Assembly (NCBI RefSeq): GCF_025345565.1
Contig: NZ_CP054475.1
Coordinates: 763,501-827,500, forward strand
DNA length: 64,000 nt
DNA from: Thalassolituus hydrocarboniclasticus
GTDB lineage: Bacteria; Pseudomonadota; Gammaproteobacteria; Pseudomonadales; Oceanobacteraceae
Direction of reading: 5' to 3'
In this document: positions 1-8,727 of the stretch, in pieces
Layout: every line of letters begins with the position of its first letter
How positions within the stretch are numbered: position 1 is the first letter of the stretch
The notes under the pieces: model-generated
The model's input: only the letters and a program-made list of their open reading frames with translations
What the model was told of the DNA's origin: nothing
Databases searched by the model: none
Made by a program: the position numbers and the translations under genes

Positions 1-71
1 GTGGTGGCTCAAATTGCGTTCCACTAAAGTGTTACGCTGCTTGGCGGCAAATGACTGATATTTAGGAGTGG

Positions 72-91
72 GTGTAACCGAACGGTTACAC
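72..91. promoter_or_regulatory. Perfect 9-bp inverted repeat downstream of cbrB
   Basis: Arms GTGTAACCG and CGGTTACAC flank a central AA. No T-run follows on either strand, so it is not a canonical intrinsic terminator. It could be an operator or an RNA hairpin in the region 3' of cbrB. The rest of bases 1-277 holds no convincing gene. Confidence 0.4.
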
Positions 92-160
92 TTTGGCGGT
101 CTGGCTGGCCTCAGTAACCTGTCTGAGGCTGTGATTGTTACTGACTACTTTCTTTTGCGT

Positions 161-233
161 GGGGTTCCCCGGCATGCGGCGGGGTTCCCCGGCATGCGGC
201 GGGGTTCCCCGGCATGCGGCGGGGTTTCCCGGT
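161..233. repeat. 20-bp tandem repeat, three perfect copies plus a degenerate partial copy
   Basis: The unit GGGGTTCCCCGGCATGCGGC occurs at 161-180, 181-200 and 201-220. A mutated partial copy (GGGGTTTCCCGGTAT) follows at 221-235. The array lies just past the cbrB stop codon, in what would be its 3' untranslated region. Each unit contains the palindrome GCATGC and a GGGG/CCCC pair, so the transcript could fold. Confidence 0.85.
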
Positions 234-277
234 ATCGTGGCGTTCCCGTCAGGGATCGCCTGAAGAATGGCTGGTTG

Positions 278-1675
278 TTACTTACTGCTTTTCTTGCGCG
301 GAATTCCCAGTCGCTGGCGACGTTCCCACAGACTTTTACGTGAGATGCCCAGCTTACGGGCCAGGTCGGTCTCGGTCATGTTGTGTTCGTTTTCCAGCAC
401 GAAGTGCACAAAGTAGTCGTCCAAAGATAGATCGCCCTGCTGGGGTTGACCATCAACTGGCCCGTATTGTTCATTCTGCAGCAGGTTTTCACGCATCGCC
501 GGGCTGACATAGCGGTCCGGTGAGAGATCGATCCCCAGCAGATCAGCGCCGATACTTTCGTCATCGGCAAGAATAACGGCACGCTCTACTGCGTTTTCCA
601 GCTCGCGCACGTTACCCGGCCAGTTGTACTGGCGGATGGCCTGGGTAGCTTCGGCGGTAAAGTGCATTGGCGGTTGCTGCATTTTTTCGCAGGCGCGGGT
701 GAGCATGGCATTGGCAATTTCAACCACATCGTCGCCCCGCTCGCGCAGTGGCGGCAGATGCAGTTCAACCACATTCAGACGGTAGTAAAGGTCTTCACGG
801 AACTCGCCGCGACTGGCCAGATCTTTCAGGTTGCGGTGGGTTGCTGCTACCAGGCGGACATCGACCTTTCTGCTTTGTACTGAGCCTACGCGGCGGATTT
901 CGCCTTCCTGCAGTACGCGCAGCAGGCGTGCCTGAGCCTCGAGTGGCAGTTCACCGATCTCATCAAGAAACAGGGTGCCGCCATCAGCGGCTTCGACCAG
1001 TCCCTGACGCATGGCGTTGGCGCCGGTAAAGGCGCCTTTTTCATGGCCAAACAATTCCGATTCGATCAGGGTTTCCGGAATGGCAGCGCAGTTTACCGAG
1101 ATCATTTCCGCATCGCGGCGCCGGCTCTGATTGTGCAGCGCCCGTGCGACCAGCTCTTTACCGGTGCCGGATTCGCCCTGAATCAGGACGGTGGCGTCGG
1201 TGGGGGCGACTTTGCTGATTTTTTTGAACAGCAACAGCATGGGTTCGCAGCTGCCGATGATGCCGCTGACCGGATACTCTTTGCTGACTTCCTTGCGCAG
1301 ATCGGTATTGGTTGGTTTATGACTGAGGCTGGATTCTTTCAGGATGCGTTTTACCGCCTGAATCATTTCGTCATGGTCGAAAGGTTTGGCGATGTAATCC
1401 ACAGCCCCCATCTTCATGGCGTCAACCGCCGAGCGCAGGCTGGCGTAGCTGGTCATGATCAGGACCGGAGTGTCTCCGGCCAGCTCGACCAGTTCGGTGC
1501 CCATACCGCCGGGCAGGCGCAGATCGCTGATGATCAGGCTGTAGCGGCTCAGGTCTTCATTTTTGGCGGCATCAAGGGAATCCACATCGGTAACTTCGTA
1601 GTCGTGGCGCTGCAACAGGCGGCGCACGGACTGACGGATAATGGCTTCGTCTTCAACAACCAGGATGTGACTCAT
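278..1675 (-). CDS. cbrB: Sigma-54-dependent response regulator CbrB
   Basis: Cytoplasmic NtrC-family regulator of 465 residues, the response partner of CbrA in control of carbon and nitrogen source use. The receiver domain (about 1-120) has the phospho-acceptor Asp51 in IISDLRLPGG and a conserved Lys in YIAKPF. The AAA+ domain (about 140-380) shows Walker A GESGTGKE, the sigma-54 contact loop GAFTGA and Walker B GGTLFLDEIGELP. A Fis-type helix-turn-helix (LARKLGISRKSLWERRQRLG) ends the protein. The ATG overlaps the cbrA stop by 4 bp (ATGA), implying translational coupling. The assignment over other NtrC-type regulators rests on the symporter-kinase partner and the gluQ-dksA synteny. Confidence 0.93.
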   Translation of the reverse strand: MSHILVVEDEAIIRQSVRRLLQRHDYEVTDVDSLDAAKNEDLSRYSLIISDLRLPGGMGTELVELAGDTPVLIMTSYASLRSAVDAMKMGAVDYIAKPFDHDEMIQAVKRILKESSLSHKPTNTDLRKEVSKEYPVSGIIGSCEPMLLLFKKISKVAPTDATVLIQGESGTGKELVARALHNQSRRRDAEMISVNCAAIPETLIESELFGHEKGAFTGANAMRQGLVEAADGGTLFLDEIGELPLEAQARLLRVLQEGEIRRVGSVQSRKVDVRLVAATHRNLKDLASRGEFREDLYYRLNVVELHLPPLRERGDDVVEIANAMLTRACEKMQQPPMHFTAEATQAIRQYNWPGNVRELENAVERAVILADDESIGADLLGIDLSPDRYVSPAMRENLLQNEQYGPVDGQPQQGDLSLDDYFVHFVLENEHNMTETDLARKLGISRKSLWERRQRLGIPRKKSSK

Positions 1676-4602
1676 GCAACGGGTTCCGATTCTTCAGTGT
1701 GATGATAGCGTGGCAGGCTGACTTTAACACAAGTGCCGCGGCCGTCGGCGACCGGACTTTCAATAGCGATGTGGCCGTAATGTTCTTCGATGATCGAATA
1801 CACCAGTGACAGTCCCAGTCCGGTGCCTTTACCGACTTCTTTGGTGGTGAAAAAAGGTTCAAAAATGCGGTCGACTTTGTCGGCTGGAATGCCGTGACCC
1901 TGGTCGATAATGCGCACTATCACCTGATGCTCGTCGGTATCGGCAGTAACCCGGATGTTTTGTCCGGGTTCGCTGGCATCCCGCGCATTACTCAGCAGGT
2001 TAACGAATACCTGCACCAGACGCTGGGCATCACCAAGCACCATAACGTCAGCGGCACATTCGTTGATAAAGGCGATGTCCTGACTGCGTTTACTCAGGCG
2101 CAGCAGCTGCATGGCTTCATCGATAATGTGTGCCAGATTGACCGGTTCATGTTCGGTGGAGTGATGGCCGGCGTGGGCAAAGTTCATCAGCGACTGCACG
2201 ATGCGGGTAACCCGCTTGGTCTGCTCCTGAATCTGGTTGGCCATTTCCAGCAGCTCAGGATTGTCGGTTTCATAGCGGATGGTCTGCGCCAGACAGTCGA
2301 TACCGGTAATGGGGTTGCCGATCTCGTGTGCCACACCGGCCGCCAGACGGCCAATAGAGGCCAAGCGCTCGCTGTGCATCAGCTCGTCTTCCAGCAATTG
2401 GGTTTCAGTCTGATCTTCCATCAGCACGACAATCCCGCCGGGCTGGCCGCCGCTGGGCTTGATTACCGATTTATGCAGACTGTACCAGCGCGGACGGGCG
2501 CCGATATCGACACGCTTTTTGTGTTCGTGCATGGGTTCGTTAAGAACGAAATCCTGCAGCAGCGTATTCCACGGTGGTGGCAGACGGCTGAGATGTGAGC
2601 CGGTGACCTGAGCGGCATCGATCTGGGTCAGCTCAGTCATTGCCTGATTCCACATCAGAATCTCACCGTCATCGGCCAGAGAGCATACCCCCATCGGCAG
2701 GCGCTCCAGTGTCTGGCGGTGATAACGGCGCAGGTTATCCAGCTCGCCGGCCAGACCGCTGAGGCGGTCATGGAAGCCTTCCAGACGCTGCTCAATCTGG
2801 TAGATATCTTCACTGAGTTCGGCATTTTCCTGAAACGGCAGGTAACGGCTGACGATATCGTGCGCTACCGTCGGTCCCATCAGGCCGGATAGATTGGCCT
2901 CCAGTCTGGCGCGCAGACGGCGCAGGGCGTAGGGGCGGTCTTCATAGGAGGGCAGATCGAGGTCACTCAGCGCCTGATAGACCTCGCGTTCGGCGACGTA
3001 GCGTCCCAGCGGTTTACTCAGCGACATAATCACATCATTGGAGTTACCGGCAATCAAAGGGCGGCGGCTGGGGCGTGAGACGGTATCAATGGAACAGGCT
3101 TCGGCAGCGGACATTTCCGAAGCCTTCTGCTTGCTGCTGAGACTCACCAAGACAAACAGCAACAGGTTGATGGCAAAAGCTGACAGTGCGGCCAGATGCC
3201 AGTTGCTTTCATCCACGGCGGCCAGCGGCAGTGGTACTTGCCAGCCCAGTGCCAGTTCAGAAAACGGCAGCAGCATGCCATAAGTCCACACCAGAATACC
3301 GGCGATCAGGCCTGATAAAAAACCTTTGCGGTTGGATTTGGGCCAGTACAGCAACCCCAGTACGCCGGGTAAAAACTGCAGAGCGGCAACAAAGGCAAGA
3401 ATCCCCAGGCGGTTAAGATCCAGATCGGCGCCGACAGAGCGGTAGAAACCGTAGGCCAGCAGCAGAATGCCGGCGATCAGCGAGCGCCGCATCCACAGCA
3501 GCCAGCGATAAAAATCGTGGCGCGGACTGGGCTTGTGGAAAGGCAGCACCAGATGATTGAGGAACATGGCGGCGGTGGCCAGGGTTATCACAATCATGAT
3601 GCCTGAGGCGGCGGCCAGACCGCCGACAAAGGTCAGTATCACCAGAAACGGCGACTCCAGTTTCAGGCCAATGCCAATGGCAAAGTACTCCGCCGGCGTT
3701 TGCACATTGAGGTAGACCCCGGCCCACAGAATCGGCGGTACGGCCATGCTCATGGCCAGCAGAAACAACGGAAAGCCCCAGCTGGCGGGCTTCAGTGCAT
3801 CGTTGTTCAGGTTTTCAGTAAAGGTCACATGGAACATATGTGGCATAACGATGGCCGCGGCAAAAAACACCAGCAACAGCGTACGCCACGGCCCTTCCTG
3901 CAGGGTAATCTGCTGGTTGGACAGACGGTCCTGATTATCGATCAGCCACTGTTCCAGCCCGCCGACCTGATCGAAAATACCAAACAACGCCACGCCGGCC
4001 AGTACCAGAATGGCGGTCAGTTTCAGCAGTGATTCAAAGGCCAGGGCAAATACCAGCCCTTCGTGCTTTTCCCGCGGCGAAACATGACGCGCACCGAACA
4101 GTACGGCAAAGATAATCATGGTGACACAAAAGCCGAAGGCCAGCGTGGTCGCCGGCCACTCGCTGTTGAGCAAATGCAGGGTGTCGGCGATGGCGCTGAT
4201 CTGCAGCGTCAGCATCGGAATCACAACGGCGAGGGTAAATACTGACACCAGCATACCGGCCAGACGCGAGCGGTAACGGAAAGCGAGCAGATCGGCCAAT
4301 GATCCCAGCTGATAAATCCGGGCAATATGCATAATAGGGCGCAGCAGGATCGGCGACATAACAAAGGCGCCGGAGATGCCAAGGTAATAGGCGAGGAAGC
4401 CATAGCCGTACTGGCTGGCCATGCCCACCGAGCCATAAAAAGCCCAGGCGCTGGCATACACGCCAAGCGAGAAAATATACACCAGCGGGTGACGCACCCA
4501 GCGGCGCGGAACCCAGCCGCGTTCAACCGCATAAGCGGTGGTAAACAGTGCGCCGAGGTAGCCTAAAACGATCAGCCCCAGCTGACCCAGACTAAAGCTC
4601 AT
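1672..4602 (-). CDS. cbrA: Symporter-fused sensor histidine kinase CbrA
   Basis: Inner-membrane kinase of about 976 residues. The N-terminal half (roughly 1-500) is a sodium/solute symporter-like module with many hydrophobic segments. A cytoplasmic PAS-like region follows (about 640-720), then an H-box (GVAHEIGNPITG, His near residue 760), an N-box (NLLSNARDAS) and a G-box (GKGTGLGLSLVYS). In Pseudomonas CbrA activates CbrB, and the SSS module can itself transport histidine. I chose the ATG at 4602 because GGGGTG lies just upstream; an in-frame GTG at 4608 is the alternative. The gene overlaps the small upstream cbrX-like gene and cbrB, so it is part of a coupled chain. Confidence 0.93.
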   Translation of the reverse strand: MSFSLGQLGLIVLGYLGALFTTAYAVERGWVPRRWVRHPLVYIFSLGVYASAWAFYGSVGMASQYGYGFLAYYLGISGAFVMSPILLRPIMHIARIYQLGSLADLLAFRYRSRLAGMLVSVFTLAVVIPMLTLQISAIADTLHLLNSEWPATTLAFGFCVTMIIFAVLFGARHVSPREKHEGLVFALAFESLLKLTAILVLAGVALFGIFDQVGGLEQWLIDNQDRLSNQQITLQEGPWRTLLLVFFAAAIVMPHMFHVTFTENLNNDALKPASWGFPLFLLAMSMAVPPILWAGVYLNVQTPAEYFAIGIGLKLESPFLVILTFVGGLAAASGIMIVITLATAAMFLNHLVLPFHKPSPRHDFYRWLLWMRRSLIAGILLLAYGFYRSVGADLDLNRLGILAFVAALQFLPGVLGLLYWPKSNRKGFLSGLIAGILVWTYGMLLPFSELALGWQVPLPLAAVDESNWHLAALSAFAINLLLFVLVSLSSKQKASEMSAAEACSIDTVSRPSRRPLIAGNSNDVIMSLSKPLGRYVAEREVYQALSDLDLPSYEDRPYALRRLRARLEANLSGLMGPTVAHDIVSRYLPFQENAELSEDIYQIEQRLEGFHDRLSGLAGELDNLRRYHRQTLERLPMGVCSLADDGEILMWNQAMTELTQIDAAQVTGSHLSRLPPPWNTLLQDFVLNEPMHEHKKRVDIGARPRWYSLHKSVIKPSGGQPGGIVVLMEDQTETQLLEDELMHSERLASIGRLAAGVAHEIGNPITGIDCLAQTIRYETDNPELLEMANQIQEQTKRVTRIVQSLMNFAHAGHHSTEHEPVNLAHIIDEAMQLLRLSKRSQDIAFINECAADVMVLGDAQRLVQVFVNLLSNARDASEPGQNIRVTADTDEHQVIVRIIDQGHGIPADKVDRIFEPFFTTKEVGKGTGLGLSLVYSIIEEHYGHIAIESPVADGRGTCVKVSLPRYHHTEESEPVA

Positions 4603-4834
4603 CGTCACCCCGCTTATGATTCAGCCAGATATAAAAGCCGATCAGTAACAGCCAGATAGCAAAGGGGCGATACCAGGCGCCGCGATCATCGAGCCACCAG
4701 TCCATCATTATGGGGGAAAACAGATAAATCCCCACCAACAGCGCCAATCCAAGGCGGTAATCGTACATAACCACGTCGTCGCGAAATGAAAGCGGCAAGC
4801 GTACCACAAAGTTGTCAGCCGGCAGACGCTTCAC
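4592..4834 (-). CDS. Small membrane protein, CbrX-like
   Basis: Up to 80 residues with two hydrophobic stretches (YRLGLALLVGIYLFSPIMM and PFAIWLLLIGFYIWL) and a charged C-terminus. Its position directly before cbrA matches the short CbrX reading frame of Pseudomonas, which is coupled to cbrA translation. The end overlaps the cbrA start. If it begins at 4834 it also overlaps the gluQ stop by 20 bp; an internal ATG at 4768 (MYDYRLGLAL) gives a 58-residue protein closer in size to CbrX. The name is from context and the molecular function is unknown. Confidence 0.7.
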   Translation of the reverse strand: MKRLPADNFVVRLPLSFRDDVVMYDYRLGLALLVGIYLFSPIMMDWWLDDRGAWYRPFAIWLLLIGFYIWLNHKRGDDEL

Positions 4835-5756
4835 GTTGAAAGCCCTGTGGTGCCGGGCGCTCGCGCTGGCCGGCCAGAGCCAGTGGCTGCCAGTGCTGAA
4901 CTGCCCACTGCAGCAGTTCGCCGGGCGAGCATGACTGCAGTGGCGGCGGGGGCTGCTGGCCGAGCCAGCTCAGTGCCAGCCACAGGGTCTGGCTGATATT
5001 TTCTGTGGTCAGCGGCTGTGCCAGATTCTGTTTGCTCAGCTTCTGCCCATTAGCCTCCAGCGCTACCGGGATATGGCTGTAGCAGGGCAAGGGATGCTGC
5101 AGTGCCTGGTAGAGCAGGATCTGGCGTGCGGTGGAGTCGATCAGGTCGATACCACGCACGATATGGGTAATGCCCTGATCAATATCGTCGGTAACCACCG
5201 CCAGCTGATAGGACCAGGGGCCATCGCGGCGTTTGATAACAAAATCGCCAATCTCCTGTGTCAGGTCGCTGCACCAGCGGCCCTGTAAACCATCATCAAA
5301 ACACAGCTCACCGGCCGGGCAGAGAAAACGCCAGGCGATATCCGTTGTTGCCTGACAGTGGCAATTACCCTGATGCGGCAAACCGCCAAGCTGTTTGCGC
5401 GAACACTGACAGGGAAAGGCCAGGTCGTTACTGATCAGCTGCTGCAGTACCTGTTGGTAGGCGTCATGACGTTCACTCTGGTAACGCACCTCGCCATCCC
5501 AGTGCAGGCCGTAGGCGTCGAGAATATGCAGAATGGCGCTGGCGGCAGAGGGGTCTTCACGGGGCGGGTCGAGATCTTCGATACGCACCAGCCAGCGACC
5601 GTTATTAGCACGGGCATCGACATAGCTGGCCAGCGCGGCAAGCAGTGAGCCGAAGTGCAAGGGTCCGGTGGGAGAGGGCGCGAAGCGGCCGGTATAGGGA
5701 ACAGATAAAGAGGGATTGGCCATGACGGCAGTGTCTGACATGAAAGGGTCAGTCAT
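4815..5756 (-). CDS. gluQ: Glutamyl-Q tRNA(Asp) synthetase
   Basis: Truncated GluRS paralogue that attaches glutamate to the queuosine at position 34 of tRNA(Asp). The class I fold is clear: GRFAPSPTGPLHFGSLLAAL carries the HIGH-type motif (HFGS) and KLSKQN is the KMSKS equivalent. There is no anticodon-binding domain, as expected at about 300 residues. A zinc site is suggested by CQCSRKQL...PHQGNC, where a His replaces the Tyr ligand I recall from E. coli YadB. The start is uncertain: in-frame ATGs lie at 5756, 5741 and 5723, none with a good ribosome site. A strong terminator separates it from dksA. Confidence 0.92.
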   Translation of the reverse strand: MTDPFMSDTAVMANPSLSVPYTGRFAPSPTGPLHFGSLLAALASYVDARANNGRWLVRIEDLDPPREDPSAASAILHILDAYGLHWDGEVRYQSERHDAYQQVLQQLISNDLAFPCQCSRKQLGGLPHQGNCHCQATTDIAWRFLCPAGELCFDDGLQGRWCSDLTQEIGDFVIKRRDGPWSYQLAVVTDDIDQGITHIVRGIDLIDSTARQILLYQALQHPLPCYSHIPVALEANGQKLSKQNLAQPLTTENISQTLWLALSWLGQQPPPPLQSCSPGELLQWAVQHWQPLALAGQRERPAPQGFQREASAG

Positions 5757-5762
5757 CGGAGG

Positions 5763-5796
5763 AAAAAGAAAGCGCGGATGCCATTGGCAGCCGCGC
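5763..5796 (-). terminator. Intrinsic terminator of dksA
   Basis: Read on the minus strand, arms GCGCGG and CCGCGC enclose a nested TGCC-AAT-GGCA stem and are followed by TTTCTTTTTCC. It sits between dksA and gluQ, so gluQ-cbrXAB is either read through or has its own promoter. Confidence 0.8.
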
Positions 5797-5807
5797 GTTC
5801 AGCCGGA

Positions 5808-6242
5808 TCAGACGCCCAGCTGTCTTTCTTTGATTTCCGCCAGCGTCTTGCAGTCGATGCACAGATCGGCGGTAGGACGGGCTTCCAGACGGCGGATACC
5901 GATTTCCACGCCACAGGCGCTGCAGTAGCCATAGTCGCCTTTGCCGATCAGATCGATGGTTTTCTCGATCTTCTTGATCAGCTTACGCTCACGGTCACGG
6001 GTGCGCAGTTCCAGGTTGAACTCTTCTTCCTGACTGGCACGATCGTTAGGATCGGCGTAGTTGTTCAGCTCGGTTTGCATGTGCTCTTTGGTGCGGTCCA
6101 CTTCTTCCATCAGCTCCTGTTTCCAGTTGCGCAGGATGGTTTCAAAGTGCGCCAGCTGAGCATCACTCATGTATTCTTCATCTTTGCCAATTTCGTAAGG
6201 AGTGAAATCGGACAGGGCAAATTCTTTTTTATCTTGCGGCAT
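5808..6242 (-). CDS. dksA: RNA polymerase-binding transcription factor DksA
   Basis: A 144-residue DksA that binds the RNA polymerase secondary channel and works with ppGpp in the stringent response. The coiled-coil tip contains the two conserved aspartates in ADPNDRAS. The globular end has a full four-cysteine zinc finger: CSAC, 17 residues, then CIDC, so this is the zinc-containing form. Length is close to E. coli DksA (151). It is divergent from the aminotransferase gene across 253 bp, and the dksA-gluQ order matches Pseudomonas. Confidence 0.97.
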   Translation of the reverse strand: MPQDKKEFALSDFTPYEIGKDEEYMSDAQLAHFETILRNWKQELMEEVDRTKEHMQTELNNYADPNDRASQEEEFNLELRTRDRERKLIKKIEKTIDLIGKGDYGYCSACGVEIGIRRLEARPTADLCIDCKTLAEIKERQLGV

Positions 6243-6495
6243 TGCGTTACTGCCTCACCTGGTAAACCGGTTTAACCGGACATCGGGTCCATGCGCCCCG
6301 GGAAATAACACTTCTCTTCCCCGGGCTCCAAATGATAAGGCGGGGAAACTATCAGATAACCTGCCAAGCGCCAACTATTTCCGCAGGGTTTTGTTGGCTT
6401 TGGTTGCTGCCGGTCAGCCATCTGGCACAATAGGCCGGTTATTTTGTTGTCTTCTTTATCGGTTTTCGTCTGTATTTATTGATAGTTGAGTTGTT

Positions 6496-7695
6496 ATGTC
6501 TACCGAACAGGCTCAGGCCTCATCTGCTTCTGCCCGCCGTTGTGCGGATATCAAACCCTTTCAGGTAATGGCCATTCTGGCCGAAGCTCAGGCGCTGCAG
6601 GCGCAGGGGCAGGACATTATTCATCTGGAGGTCGGCGAGCCCGACTTCCCGACGCCACAACCGATGATTGATGCCGCCATCAAGGCGATGAATGCCGGTA
6701 AAACCGGCTACACCCCGGCGCTGGGCCTGCCCGGGTTGCGTCAGAAACTGGCGGATTATTACCACAGCCGTTTTGGTGTCAGCATCAGCCCGAAGCGTAT
6801 TGTGCTGGCACCGGGAGCCTCAGGCGCCTTACTGCTGTTAACGGCGGCACGGTTGAATCCGGGGCAGAAGATGTTGCTGGCCGATCCGGGGTATCCCTGT
6901 AACCGTCACTTTGCCCGGGTGTTTGAAGGCCGCGGGCAGCTGCTGCCCTGTGGTGCGGCGCAGAAGTTTCAGCTGACGGCGGCCGATATTCGTCAGCACT
7001 GGTCGGCAGATACCAAAGTGGCGCTGGTGGCGTCACCGGCCAACCCGACCGGCACCGTGTTGTCGCCGGATGAACTCAGTGCACTGGCGGCGGCTGTACG
7101 GGAACAGCAGGGCGAACTCTGGGTGGATGAAATCTATCAGGGGCTGAATTACACCAGTGCGCCGCAGACGGTCCTGTCAGTGGCGGATGATGCAGTGGTG
7201 CTGAACAGCTTTTCCAAATTTTTTGGTATGACCGGCTGGCGTCTGGGCTGGGCGGTGGTGCCGGAGTCCTGGGTGCCGGATCTGGATACCCTGGCGCAGA
7301 ACCTCTTTCTGGCGCCACCAACACCGGCGCAATACGCTGCGCTGGCGGCCTTTGAGCCAGAGACGATGGCGATTCTTGAGGAGCGCCGGGCGGAGCTGGC
7401 CGAACGCCGTGACTATCTGCTTGAAGCTCTGCCGCAACTGGGTTTTGGCGTGCCGGTCGCACCCGACGGTGCGTTTTATATCTATGCCGATGCCAGCCGC
7501 TTTACCAGCGACAGTCTGAGCTTCTGCTCGCAGGTACTGCGTGAAACCGGCGTGGCCATTACGCCGGGCGTCGACTTTGGCGAACACGAAGCCGGCAGTC
7601 ATGTACGTTTTGCCTTTACCACCCGCCTTGAGCGTTTACAGGAAGCGGTTGCCCGCCTGCAGAACTGGCTGACAGCCGTTGGCGGAGTACGCTGA
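6496..7695 (+). CDS. Class I/II PLP-dependent aminotransferase
   Basis: Cytoplasmic fold-type I aminotransferase of 399 residues. The cofactor lysine lies in SFSKFFGMTGWRLGW, preceded by the substrate/PLP motifs SPANPTGT and VDEIYQGL; a C-terminal Arg for the substrate carboxylate is expected in SHVRFAF. Family members are annotated as aspartate or aromatic aminotransferases, and I cannot assign the amino acid. The stop overlaps the sfsA start (TGATG), so the two are co-translated. The same pair follows dksA in Pseudomonas. Confidence 0.9.
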   Translation: MSTEQAQASSASARRCADIKPFQVMAILAEAQALQAQGQDIIHLEVGEPDFPTPQPMIDAAIKAMNAGKTGYTPALGLPGLRQKLADYYHSRFGVSISPKRIVLAPGASGALLLLTAARLNPGQKMLLADPGYPCNRHFARVFEGRGQLLPCGAAQKFQLTAADIRQHWSADTKVALVASPANPTGTVLSPDELSALAAAVREQQGELWVDEIYQGLNYTSAPQTVLSVADDAVVLNSFSKFFGMTGWRLGWAVVPESWVPDLDTLAQNLFLAPPTPAQYAALAAFEPETMAILEERRAELAERRDYLLEALPQLGFGVPVAPDGAFYIYADASRFTSDSLSFCSQVLRETGVAITPGVDFGEHEAGSHVRFAFTTRLERLQEAVARLQNWLTAVGGVR

Positions 7696-8465
7696 TGCGT
7701 TACGATGCGCCGCTGGTCGGCGGGCGTTTAATCAAACGCTATAAACGTTTTCTGGCCGATATCGTGCTCGACAGCGGTGAGGAAATTACCGCCCACTGCC
7801 CGAACACCGGCTCGATGAAACACTGCGCCGAACCCGGCAGTCGCGTGTGGTTGTGGGACTCCCTGCCATCCGGCGCGGCGGCCAAACGCAAATACCGTTA
7901 CAGCTGGGAATGGGTGGAAATCGCCGGGCGTTATAAAGCCTGCATCAATACCGCCCGCCCGAATCAGCTGGTGGCCGAGGCTCTGGCCGCCGGGCGCATT
8001 GCTGAGCTGGCGGGGGATTATCAGATTCTGCCGGAACCTAAAGTTGAAGACGGGCGGCTGGATTTTCTGCTGCAGCCACAGCAGCTGCAAGAACCCGAGG
8101 TGTATGTTGAGGTCAAGAGCGTTACTCTTCTCGATAACCCTCAGCCCCTACCCCGGCTTGATCAGCCGCAGGCCAGTGATGGCTGGGGCAGTTTTCCGGA
8201 TGCGGTGACCGCTCGCGGCCTGAAGCACCTGCGCCGTCTGGCCGAGTTGCGCCAGCAGGGGTATCGTACCCTGCTGTTATTCTGTGTACCGCATGAGGGC
8301 ATTACCCGGGTGCGCCCGGCGCGGGCCATTGATCCGGCGTATGCTGCGGCACTGGCTGAGGTGATGGAACAGGGCGTTGAGGTGCTGGCTTATCAGGCGC
8401 AGTTTTATGCGAATGCCAGCGGTCTGGAGCTGGGGCAGTGTTTGCCGGTGGATATTGCTGGCTGA
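7695..8465 (+). CDS. sfsA: Sugar fermentation stimulation protein A
   Basis: SfsA family, 256 residues, slightly longer than the usual 230-240. Recognisable blocks are KRYKRFLADI, the conserved HCPNTGSMKHC segment, VYVEVKSVTLL (nuclease-like E-x-K) and FPDAVTARGLKHLRRL. The family has a PD-(D/E)XK-like nuclease fold. It was named for stimulating maltose metabolism in E. coli, but its physiological role remains unclear. It overlaps the aminotransferase by one base. Confidence 0.94.
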   Translation: MRYDAPLVGGRLIKRYKRFLADIVLDSGEEITAHCPNTGSMKHCAEPGSRVWLWDSLPSGAAAKRKYRYSWEWVEIAGRYKACINTARPNQLVAEALAAGRIAELAGDYQILPEPKVEDGRLDFLLQPQQLQEPEVYVEVKSVTLLDNPQPLPRLDQPQASDGWGSFPDAVTARGLKHLRRLAELRQQGYRTLLLFCVPHEGITRVRPARAIDPAYAAALAEVMEQGVEVLAYQAQFYANASGLELGQCLPVDIAG

Positions 8466-8511
8466 TACTGGAACAAATGGCACAACTGATTACAAAAACA
8501 AGGTAAGTACG

Positions 8512-8712
8512 ATGAAACGCAATCTTATTATTCTCATTATTGGTCTTTTACTGGGCGCCTGGATTGGTTCCAATCTGATCCGTGACCGCGATCCGTTCGC
8601 TAATCCGTTTAAATCGGATGCGCTGATTGATCGTCTGAAAGACGGTGGATCGGATCTTCTGGAAGGCGGTAAGGACGTGCTGCAGGACGGTATCGATAAG
8701 CTGAAAAAGTAA
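8512..8712 (+). CDS. Small single-pass membrane protein, unknown function
   Basis: A 66-residue protein starting MKRNLIILIIGLLLGAWIG, then a polar amphipathic tail rich in Asp, Lys and Gly (SDALIDRLKDGGSDLLEGG). The ATG at 8512 is preceded by AAGGTAA, a fair ribosome site. One N-terminal helix would anchor it in the inner membrane. I recognise no family. It follows sfsA by 46 bp and converges on the Rieske gene, leaving 15 bp between the stops. Confidence 0.7.
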   Translation: MKRNLIILIIGLLLGAWIGSNLIRDRDPFANPFKSDALIDRLKDGGSDLLEGGKDVLQDGIDKLKK

Positions 8713-8727
8713 CGGCCGCTTGCGGTG

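Noticed and set aside
1-277. CrcZ-like RNA after cbrB
   Set aside because: The position fits, but I found no run of AANAANAA-type motifs and no convincing sigma-54 promoter on the minus strand; only A-rich near misses.
68-507. Short plus-strand frames over the 20-bp repeat and the end of cbrB
   Set aside because: They are composed of repeat sequence and the antisense of cbrB, with no ribosome site.
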